Part shown: piece by piece, positions 50,472-57,717 of the stretch | How the letters are laid out: every line of letters begins with the position of its first letter | How positions within the stretch are numbered: the stretch's first letter is position 1 | Source of the DNA: JAJPHF01 sp035293805 | Lineage (GTDB): Bacteria; Chloroflexota; UBA6077; JAJPHF01 | Assembly (NCBI GenBank): GCA_035293805.1 | Contig: DATGMD010000080.1 | Location: forward strand, 5,706-69,705 | Length of the DNA: 64,000 nt | Reading direction: 5' to 3' | Position numbers and translations under genes: made by a program | The notes under the pieces: model-generated | Seen by the model: the letters and a program-made list of their open reading frames with translations, nothing else | The model's database searches: none | What the model was told of the DNA's origin: nothing

Positions 50472-52610
50472 CTAACGGAACAGGCCGCTGTGCCGCGCGC
50501 CCTCGATGCGGAAGCCGGCGGGCACCTGGTGTACGCGGCTGCGCACCTGTCCGCGCTCGCGCACCAGCTCCACGTCGAGGGTGTCCGTGCCGACTTGCAC
50601 CCCAGAGAGGCGCAGGCGGTTGATCTTGCTCGGCAGACAGGGCTGGAGGGTGACGCGCCGGCCCGGCACGTCGATGCGCAGCCCCAGCATCGTCGTCACG
50701 TGGAGGAGGATCGCGCCTGCGGCCCAGGCCTGCGGCACGCAGGCCACCGGATACTCGACGACGAAGCCGTACTCGGCGCGGCCGTAGCCCGCGAACAGCT
50801 CGGGCAGGCGGTAGGCGGGCAGCGCGGCCGCCGTGGCGAGCTGCGCCTCGATGACCTGGCAGGCGTGGTCCAGAAAGCCGTAGCGGGCCAGCCCCGCGGC
50901 GATCAGCGAGTTGTCGTGCGGCCAGACCGTGCCGGTATGGTAGCCGACCGGACTGTATCCCCCCTCCGCCGCCCCCATCGTCCGCACGCCCCAGCCGCTG
51001 AACAGCTCGGAGCCAAGCAGCTGGTCGGCGACGCGCGCCGCCTGCTCGGGCGCCACGATGCCCGTCCACAGCGCCTGCCCGGCGTTCGACGCCAGGCTAT
51101 CCACGGGCCGCTTCGTCGCGTCGAGCGCCAGCGCGTAGTAGTTGCGCTCCGGCAGCCAGAAGGCCCGGTTGAAGTGTCCCGCCAGCGCCGCCGCCTGCTG
51201 GCGTTGCTCGCGCGCCGACCGTTCCTGGCCCAGTGCGTCGTACAGGTCGGCCATTCCCAGGTGGGCGGCGTAGGCGTACCCCTGCACCTCGCACAGCGCG
51301 ATCGGCGGCGTCGCGATGCGGCCATCCCGGAAGCGGATCGCGTCCCAGGAGTCCTTCCAGCCCTGGTTGACCAGCCCCGTGTCGGTGGAGCGCAGGTATT
51401 CCAGGAAGCCGTCGCCGTCGCGGTCGCCGTACTGTCCCATCCAGGCCAGCGCGCTCTCGGCATGCTCCCACAGCTCCACGACCAGGTCGCGGTCGCCGGA
51501 GCGCCGGTAGGTCGCGGCGAGCAAGATGAGGAACAGCGGCGTCGCGTCGATCGTACCGTAGTAGGGGAACGTCGGGATGACGGTGCGCGGCGCGGGCACG
51601 TCGCCGGTGCGGTACTCGTGCAGGATCTTCCCCGGCGCCTCCTCGCTCTCGGGCACCACCCGCGTCCCTTGTAGCCGCGCCAGCGCGCGCAGCACCCCCG
51701 GCGCGACGTTGGGGAAGTAGGGCAGCGCCTGGTACGCCGTGATCAGCGAGTCGCGCCCGAAGAGCGCCATGAACCACGGTATGCCCGCCGCCAGCACCAC
51801 CTCGTCGCTGCCCAGCGCCTCGCCCTTGAAGTGCAGCGACAGCAGGTCGCGCAGCGCGCGGTCGTAGGCTTCTTGCAAGGGGTAATAATCCGTCTCCAGG
51901 CGCGGGGCGGCGGTGATCGCTTCCCGCAGGCGCCGCTGCCGACCGTCGACAATCTCGGTGCCGGGCGGGCGCTGGCAGCTGTAGCTGGGGCGGCGCGGCT
52001 GGTTGTCGCGCGTGAGCGGCACGACGTCGACGCACATGTGCCAGCTCCCCCGCGCTCCAAGCGTCACGCGGAACTGGGCCAGGTCCGGCTCGGGATAGCC
52101 GGGCGGCTGCGAGAAGCGGATCTCCGTCGCCGGATATGGCTCGTCCTCGCGGTAAGCCAGGTGGATGCCCCAGCCGTGCTCCACCGGGCGGACGACGCAG
52201 CGGCGGCGCGGCTCGCGGCTCTCCTCGGGATCGACATGGCCCCGCACCTGAAACAGGTGCAAGAAGTCGGAGGCGACGCGCAGGTCGAGCTGCAGCACCA
52301 CGGGCTCGTCGAGGTGGCTCGTCAGCTCCAGGTCCTCGTGCAGCCCCTGGCCGACGAGGCGGTGGCGCACCAGCGTCACGCTGTCGGGCTGCAGCGTGTC
52401 GCTCACCGGGTTGCTCAGCAAGTGGACCGCGTGGAAGTGCTCCAGCGCGCGGGCCGCTAGCAGGCGCAGCCGCCGGCCGTTCAGCCGCAGCTGGTACACC
52501 GAGAGGAAGCGGCTGTCTTCGTAGTACAGGCCCTGCTCGTTGCCGGGAAGAGCGTCGCCCAGCTCGTCGGTGATGAAGAAGCTCGTGTCCTCGTTGATCG
52601 TGATCTGCAC
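50472..52610 (-). CDS. Glycogen debranching enzyme-like protein (amylo-alpha-1,6-glucosidase family)
   Basis: A GTG at 52610 has a nearby GAGG; TTG at 52631 is an alternative. About 712 aa. The N-terminal domain (FFITDELGDALPGNEQGLYY, EDSRFLSVYQLRLNGRRL) is GDE_N-like; the C-terminal (alpha/alpha)6 domain contains WFMALFGRDSLITAYQ, VPTFPYYGTIDATPLFLILL, ALCEVQGYAYAAHLGM and HTGTVWPHDNSLIAAGL. It likely hydrolyses or debranches alpha-glucan or stores trehalose-like sugars. Solitary gene. Confidence 0.85.
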   Translation of the reverse strand: MQITINEDTSFFITDELGDALPGNEQGLYYEDSRFLSVYQLRLNGRRLRLLAARALEHFHAVHLLSNPVSDTLQPDSVTLVRHRLVGQGLHEDLELTSHLDEPVVLQLDLRVASDFLHLFQVRGHVDPEESREPRRRCVVRPVEHGWGIHLAYREDEPYPATEIRFSQPPGYPEPDLAQFRVTLGARGSWHMCVDVVPLTRDNQPRRPSYSCQRPPGTEIVDGRQRRLREAITAAPRLETDYYPLQEAYDRALRDLLSLHFKGEALGSDEVVLAAGIPWFMALFGRDSLITAYQALPYFPNVAPGVLRALARLQGTRVVPESEEAPGKILHEYRTGDVPAPRTVIPTFPYYGTIDATPLFLILLAATYRRSGDRDLVVELWEHAESALAWMGQYGDRDGDGFLEYLRSTDTGLVNQGWKDSWDAIRFRDGRIATPPIALCEVQGYAYAAHLGMADLYDALGQERSAREQRQQAAALAGHFNRAFWLPERNYYALALDATKRPVDSLASNAGQALWTGIVAPEQAARVADQLLGSELFSGWGVRTMGAAEGGYSPVGYHTGTVWPHDNSLIAAGLARYGFLDHACQVIEAQLATAAALPAYRLPELFAGYGRAEYGFVVEYPVACVPQAWAAGAILLHVTTMLGLRIDVPGRRVTLQPCLPSKINRLRLSGVQVGTDTLDVELVRERGQVRSRVHQVPAGFRIEGARHSGLFR

Positions 52611-52687
52611 GGTGGCCTCAGCGGCGCCCAAGGTAAAGGCTACTCGCGCGGAGCAGCCATTGCTCTATTCTAGTCCGCGCCGCCGAC

Positions 52688-53500
52688 TCAGGCGTCGATC
52701 GTCTGGCCGCCGTCCACTACGAGCGCGTGGCCGGTGACGAACGAGGCCTCGTCCGACGCCAGGAACAGCACGCCGTAGGCGATCTCCTCGGGGCGGGCGA
52801 GGCGGCCCATGCACCGGTTCAGGGTGTTCACGCGGTGGTAGTAGCCCTCGGGATCGGGGGAGTTCGCGATGTTGCGGCGCATCCGCGGCGTATCGGTGGC
52901 GCCGGGACAGATGCAGTTGACACGGATGTCGGGACCGTAGTCGATCGCCATCTGCTTGGTGAGCAGGACGATCGCGCCCTTGGTGGCGCAGTAGGCCGGG
53001 TAGCGCTCCGTGCCCAGCAGGCCGAACGTCGAGGCGGTGTTCACGATCACCCCGCGGCCCTTCTGGAGGAAGTGTGGCAGCGCGGCGCGGCAGCCGTGGT
53101 ACACGCCGTGGAGGTTCGTGTCGATGACGAGGTTCCAGTCGTCGTCGCTGAACTCGTCGATGCGGCCCCGAACGCCCAGCCCGGCGTTGTTGAAGAGAAT
53201 GTCGAGGTCGCCGAAGGCGTCGAGCGCGGCGGCGACCATGCGGTCGCAGTCGGCGCGGTTGCGCACGTCCGCCGCGACGTAGATCGCCTCGCCGCCGTCC
53301 TGCTGGATCAGTCGGTCGATGCGCGGCGTGCCCGACTCGCGGTAGTCGACGCAGGCGACGCGGGCGCCCTCGCGCGCGAACAGGTGGGCCGTGGCGCGGC
53401 CGATGCCGCTGTCGGCGCCGGTGACGAGGGCGACCTTGCCCTCTAGACGGCCGCGGCCGGGGCCCAGGCCGGGATGCTCGTCGGCGGAAGTGGGCTGCAT
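52688..53500 (-). CDS. Short-chain dehydrogenase/reductase, intact active site
   Basis: Start at 53500 after AAGGAGA, 270 aa. TGADSGIGRATA, FNNAGLGVRG and the Ser with Y-C-A-T-K (NTASTFGLLG, YPAYCATKGA) give a complete SDR active site, in contrast to its relatives at 14943 and 39898. Cofactor is likely NAD(H), since VDYRESG puts Asp at the end of the second strand. Substrate unknown. Confidence 0.85.
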   Translation of the reverse strand: MQPTSADEHPGLGPGRGRLEGKVALVTGADSGIGRATAHLFAREGARVACVDYRESGTPRIDRLIQQDGGEAIYVAADVRNRADCDRMVAAALDAFGDLDILFNNAGLGVRGRIDEFSDDDWNLVIDTNLHGVYHGCRAALPHFLQKGRGVIVNTASTFGLLGTERYPAYCATKGAIVLLTKQMAIDYGPDIRVNCICPGATDTPRMRRNIANSPDPEGYYHRVNTLNRCMGRLARPEEIAYGVLFLASDEASFVTGHALVVDGGQTIDA

Positions 53501-53689
53501 GAACGCTCTCCTTCGCGGCCGGCCGGGGATCGGGCGGCGTGCCCGGCCGCTCTCAGGGCGGACGGTAGCACGCCCGCGCGGCCACCGCAAGCGGCAGCGC
53601 GGAGGCGAGCACAAGAGTACGCGCACAGCGTGCGCCGCTGCCCGCTCGACGGGCCTGTGACTAGGATGGAGTGCCGCATGGGGCGACCG

Positions 53690-53985
53690 CTTTCTACCCT
53701 TGATGGCCCGACTGAGCGCTTGCCAAGAGGCCCGCGGCACGGTACAACTGGCGCAACGTCAGGACGGCCTTGTCGCTCCGCCGGAGGTATCGCGGACGAG
53801 GAGCTTCGGATCGGTCGGCCAGGCCGGCAGTCGGTTCGTCGAGCGGCTGCTGAGGGTGGTCGCATCGTGCCAATCGCAAGGACGCTTGCTCTTGGACTTC
53901 CTGATGGCTGCGGGCCAGGCAGTGCTCCGGGGCTCCGCGCCGCCATCGCTGCTCCCGGCGCCGCAGGTGGGCCTAAGCGATTCGG
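53690..53985 (+). pseudogene. IS66-type transposase C-terminal remnant
   Basis: In one frame the sequence reads RSFGSVGQAGSRFVERLLRV, VASCQSQGRLLLDFLMAA then APPSLLPAP. This matches the C-terminus of IS66 transposases (SFG-x-x-S-x-x-G-x-R-F-V-E-R-x-L, VVATCRQQGR-x-x-LD). Upstream coding is in another frame and decayed. The rest of 53501-54025 has no gene. Confidence 0.65.
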
Positions 53986-54025
53986 GAGGCTGAACGCTTA
54001 CGCGGCGTGAACGGAGGATGACAGC

Positions 54026-55426
54026 ATGTCGGTAGAGTTACCCGCTGAGCCGGCGCCGATTGATGAGGCGACGATCCAGGCGCTTGGAGCCAGTCTGGGT
54101 GGGCCGCTGCTCCGTCCCGGCGACGATGGCTACGACGCGATCCGCCAGATCTTCAACGCGATGATCGACCGCTGCCCGGCGCTCATCGCCCGCTGTACTG
54201 CGCCCGGGGACGTCGTCAAGGCGGTTCGCTTCGCGCGCGCGCAGGGGCTGGTCGTCAGCGTGCGGGGTGGCGGCCATAACGTCGCCGGCAACGCCGTCTG
54301 CGACGGCGGCCTGATGATCGACCTGAGCTTGATGAAGGGGATTCGGGTGGACCCTGTCGCTCGTACCGTGCGCGCGCAGGCGGGCCTGACCTGGCGCGAG
54401 TTCGACCGCGAATGCCAGGCGTTCGGCCTGGCCTCGACGGGCGGGGCCGTCTCGTCGACCGGGATCGCGGGGCTGACCCTCGGCGGCGGCTTCGGCTGGC
54501 TGGGCCGCAGCTACGGCCTGGCCAGCGACAACTTGGTCTCGGCCGACGTGGTCCTCGCAGACGGCAGCGTCGTGACCGCGAGCGCCGACGAGCACGCCGA
54601 CCTGTTCTGGGGCCTGCGCGGCGGCGGCGGCAACTTCGGGGTGGTAACCTCGTTCGAGTTCCGCCTCCATCCGGTCGGCCCGGTCCTCGGTGGCATGCTG
54701 CTCTATCCGCTCGACCGGGCGCCGGACGTCCTGCGCACCATCCGCGACTACAACGCGTCGGCGCCGGACGCCTCGTCGGTGTTCCCCGCCCTGATGACCA
54801 CGCCCGAGGGCGAGCGGGTGCTCGCCCTGATCGTCTGCTATAACGGCCCGATCGAGCAGGGAGAGGCGCAGCTCCGGCCGCTCCGGGAGCGCACTGCGCC
54901 GATGGCCGATCTGGTGGCTCCCCTGCGCTACGAGCAGATGCAGACCCTGCTGGACGAGGGCTTCCCATTCGGCCTTCAGAACTACTGGAAGTCCGAGTTC
55001 CTGGCCGGCCTGCCGGACGAGGCGATCGACCGGCTCGTCGAGCAGTTCGCCGCGACGCCGTCGCCGCTGTCGGCAGTGGTGCTAGAGCAGTTCGGCGGCG
55101 CCTATCGCCGGGTGGCCCCGGACGCGACCGCCTTCGGCCACCGCGACTGGGACTACAACTTGCTGATCATCTCGCGCTGGACGGACCCGGCCGACGCCGA
55201 GCGCAACGTGCGCTGGGCGCGCGACCTCTGGGACGCCATCCGGCCGTTCGCGGCCGGTGCAGTGTACGTCAACTACCTCGAAGGCGGCCAGGAAGGCGCC
55301 GGCCGGATCCGGGCGGCGTACGGCGCGAACTACGACCGGCTGGTGGCGGTCAAGGACCGCTACGATCCGACGAACTTCTTCCATCTCAACCAGAACATCC
55401 GGCCGAGTTCGCCGTCGACCGCGTGA
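54026..55426 (+). CDS. FAD-linked oxidase of the berberine-bridge-enzyme type
   Basis: 466 aa; GGAGGATGAC lies before the ATG. Domains: FAD-binding (residues about 40-215; SVRGGGHNVAG with the His expected to form 8-alpha-His-FAD, GLTLGGGFGWLGR, GGGGNFGVVTSFEFRLHPVG) and the C-terminal BBE motif YVNYLEGGQE, YDPTNFFHLNQNI. Oxidises alcohols, sugars or alkaloid-like rings with oxygen. A second Cys link is not seen. Confidence 0.85.
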   Translation: MSVELPAEPAPIDEATIQALGASLGGPLLRPGDDGYDAIRQIFNAMIDRCPALIARCTAPGDVVKAVRFARAQGLVVSVRGGGHNVAGNAVCDGGLMIDLSLMKGIRVDPVARTVRAQAGLTWREFDRECQAFGLASTGGAVSSTGIAGLTLGGGFGWLGRSYGLASDNLVSADVVLADGSVVTASADEHADLFWGLRGGGGNFGVVTSFEFRLHPVGPVLGGMLLYPLDRAPDVLRTIRDYNASAPDASSVFPALMTTPEGERVLALIVCYNGPIEQGEAQLRPLRERTAPMADLVAPLRYEQMQTLLDEGFPFGLQNYWKSEFLAGLPDEAIDRLVEQFAATPSPLSAVVLEQFGGAYRRVAPDATAFGHRDWDYNLLIISRWTDPADAERNVRWARDLWDAIRPFAAGAVYVNYLEGGQEGAGRIRAAYGANYDRLVAVKDRYDPTNFFHLNQNIRPSSPSTA

Positions 55427-55779
55427 GCGCGCCGCCCCGCGGGGTCGGCGAGAACATGCAGGTAAACTGTTCAGGTAGGCGTTCCGGCGGCTTGAGTGGC
55501 GGGAGGAGAGGCTAGAACAGCGGACACCTCTGATCGAGGAACTGTAGGGCGATGCGGCGGTTCAGGCGGGCCAGCAGCAAGGCATGACACTCGGCCACCA
55601 TGTAAGTGCCGGCAGCAGGGGCTCGCGGGCCATCGTCGAGGCCTCCAGCGTTGCGACCGTCTGATACTAGACGGCGCGGCGCGCGTTTGGAGCCACGGGA
55701 AGCTCTGTGCTAGAATCCGGACTGCTGCGGTGGCCCGTGCGCCGCGCCTTTCTGTATTCCGCTCTCGGGATGGTGAACG
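55427..55779. other. Intergenic region upstream of the ribosomal genes
   Basis: About 350 bases with no recognised gene. It contains the rpmI promoter at its right edge. infC, which commonly precedes rpmI, is absent. Confidence 0.5.
55687..55716 (+). promoter_or_regulatory. Probable promoter of the rpmI-rplT operon
   Basis: TTGGAG at 55687 and TAGAAT at 55711 are separated by 18 bases, 64 bases before the rpmI start. Confidence 0.55.
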
Positions 55780-55992
55780 ATGCCCAAGCTCAAGACGCAC
55801 AAGGCCACGGCGCGGCGCTTTCAGGTGACCGGCTCCGGGCGGTTCCTGCGGACACGCCACGGCAAGAGCCATCTGCGCCGCAATCGCTCCGACCGGGCGA
55901 AGCGCGAGTACGACGAGATGCAGCCGGTGGCGGCGGCCGACGTGCCGCGCGTGCGGCTGCTGCTGCCCTACGCCAAGAAGTATCCGAAGTAG
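55780..55992 (+). CDS. rpmI: Ribosomal protein L35 (bL35)
   Basis: 70 aa, MPKLKTHKATARRFQVTGSG then KSHLRRNRSDRAKREYDE. This is the standard basic L35 pattern; it binds 23S rRNA in the large subunit. It is first in the core block L35-L20-PheS-PheT. Confidence 0.95.
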   Translation: MPKLKTHKATARRFQVTGSGRFLRTRHGKSHLRRNRSDRAKREYDEMQPVAAADVPRVRLLLPYAKKYPK

Positions 55993-56088
55993 CGCTGAGC
56001 CGGCCCAGACCGATGATTGCAACGGCCCTGGGTCGTGGCGGCGGAGCACGAGTCTCCGCCCTACCATCGAAGAAGAAGTGAGTTTCCG

Positions 56089-56457
56089 ATGACACGTGTC
56101 AAGCGCGGCATGGCCGCCCATCGCCGCCACAAAAAGATCCTCGTGATGGCCAAGGGGTACCGGGGGGGCCGCCGCAAGCTGTTCAAGACGGCGAACGAGG
56201 CGGTCATGCGCGCGCTCGCGTACGCGTATCGCCACCGCCGCGAACGCAAGCGCGACTTCCGCCGCCTGTGGACGATTCGTATCAACGCGGCCGCGCGCCT
56301 GAACGGCCTGAGCTACAGCCGCTTCATCTACGGCCTGAAGCAGGCCGACGTGGCGCTGGACCGCAAGATGCTGGCCGAGCTGGCGGTGAACAATCCGGCC
56401 GAGTTCGCGCGCCTGGCCTCCCTGGCGCGCGAGCGCCTGGCGCCCGCCCTGGCCTGA
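56089..56457 (+). CDS. rplT: Ribosomal protein L20 (bL20)
   Basis: The start at 56089 gives MTRVKRGMAAHRRHKKILVM; earlier in-frame ATG at 56017 only adds unconserved sequence. 122 aa, with RDFRRLWTIRINAAARLNGL and SRFIYGLKQADVALDRKMLA. L20 is required for early large-subunit assembly and in many bacteria represses its own operon. Confidence 0.95.
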   Translation: MTRVKRGMAAHRRHKKILVMAKGYRGGRRKLFKTANEAVMRALAYAYRHRRERKRDFRRLWTIRINAAARLNGLSYSRFIYGLKQADVALDRKMLAELAVNNPAEFARLASLARERLAPALA

Positions 56458-56533
56458 GCGCCCCACCCGAGCCCACGCAGGAGCCTGCCCCCCCGGCCAC
56501 TCCCCGTGCGGGGAGCGATGGGGGGGCCTTCAT

Positions 56534-57631
56534 ATGCAGGGAGAATGCCCCAAGGTGCAGGGAGAACCGACCGACATCACCGCGCGGCTGGCGGCGATCC
56601 GCGAGCGGGCGCTGGCGGCGATCGCCGCGGCCGCCTCGACGGACGCGCTGGAGCAGCTGCGCGTCGAATACCTGGGCCGGCGCGGCGCGCTGAACGAGGT
56701 GCTGCGCGGCCTGGGCAGCTTGCCGGCGGCCGAGCGGCCCGCCGCGGGTCAGGCCGCCAACGCCGTCAAGGAGGCGCTGGAGGCGGCGCTCGGGGCGCGC
56801 GGCGAGGCGTTGAAGGCGGCCGAGCTAACCGCCGCGCTCGAGCGCGAGCGGCTGGACGTGACGCTGCCGGGGCGGCCGGCAGGGCTCGGCGGCCTGCACC
56901 CGACGACGCTGGTGGTCGACCGCATCCTGGCGATCTTCCGCGACATGGGCTTCCAGGTGGCCGAGGGGCCAGAGGTCGAGACCGACTACTACAACTTCGA
57001 GGCCCTGAACATCCCCGCCGAGCACCCGGCGCGCGACATGTGGGACACGTTCTACGTGCGCCCGCCCGACGTGGTGCTGCGCACGCACACGTCGCCGAAC
57101 CAGGTGCGGGTGATGGAGCGCACGCTGGGCGCGGCGGGCGGCGCGGCCGACGAGTACCCGCCGGTGCGGGTCGTCGTGCCAGGCCGCTGCTATCGCTACG
57201 AGGCGCAAGACGCCTCGCACGAGTGGATGTTCTACCAGGTCGAGGGCCTGGCGGTGGACGTGGGCCTGACGATGGCCGACCTGAAGGGCGTGCTGACCGC
57301 CTTCGCCCGCCAGATGTTCTGGCCCGAGGTGCAGTGCCGCTTCCGCTGCGACTACTTCCCGTTCGTCGAGCCGGGCATGGAGATGTCGATCACCTGCCAC
57401 ATCTGCCGCGGCGGCGGCTGCCGCGTCTGCAAGGGCACCGGCTGGATCGAGCTGCTGGGTGCGGGGATGGTCCACCCGCGCGTGCTGCGGGGCGCGGGCT
57501 ACGATCCCGAGCGGGTGACGGGCTTCGCCTTCGGCATGGGGCCCGAGCGCATCGCGATGGTGAAGTACCAGATCGACGACATCCGCCTCTTCTACGGCAA
57601 CGACCTCCGGTTCCTGGAGCAATTTCATTAA
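56534..57631 (+). CDS. pheS: Phenylalanine-tRNA ligase alpha subunit
   Basis: 365 aa, class II synthetase. N-terminal coiled coil, then class II motif 2 (GRCYRYEAQDASHEWMFYQV) and motif 3 (GFAFGMGPERIAMVKYQIDD). A cysteine knuckle CHICRGGGCRVCKGTGW near residues 290-305 is the zinc-like insertion seen in many bacterial PheS proteins. A GTG seven codons downstream is an alternative start because CAGGGAGA is repeated there. Confidence 0.95.
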   Translation: MQGECPKVQGEPTDITARLAAIRERALAAIAAAASTDALEQLRVEYLGRRGALNEVLRGLGSLPAAERPAAGQAANAVKEALEAALGARGEALKAAELTAALERERLDVTLPGRPAGLGGLHPTTLVVDRILAIFRDMGFQVAEGPEVETDYYNFEALNIPAEHPARDMWDTFYVRPPDVVLRTHTSPNQVRVMERTLGAAGGAADEYPPVRVVVPGRCYRYEAQDASHEWMFYQVEGLAVDVGLTMADLKGVLTAFARQMFWPEVQCRFRCDYFPFVEPGMEMSITCHICRGGGCRVCKGTGWIELLGAGMVHPRVLRGAGYDPERVTGFAFGMGPERIAMVKYQIDDIRLFYGNDLRFLEQFH

Positions 57632-57632
57632 G

Positions 57633-57717
57633 AGCCGTCAGCTCTCAGCCATCAGCGATCAGCAGACGGCTGAGAGCTGACGGCTGATGGCTGAGAGCTA
57701 ACGGCTGAGGGCTTATC
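57633..57717. repeat. Palindromic repeat between pheS and pheT
   Basis: AGCCGTCAGCTCTCAGCC (57633-57650) is a perfect inverted repeat of 57668-57685, followed by another near copy (GGCTGAGAGCTAACGGCTGA). The spacer between pheS and pheT is thus a short repeat element. Confidence 0.6.
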
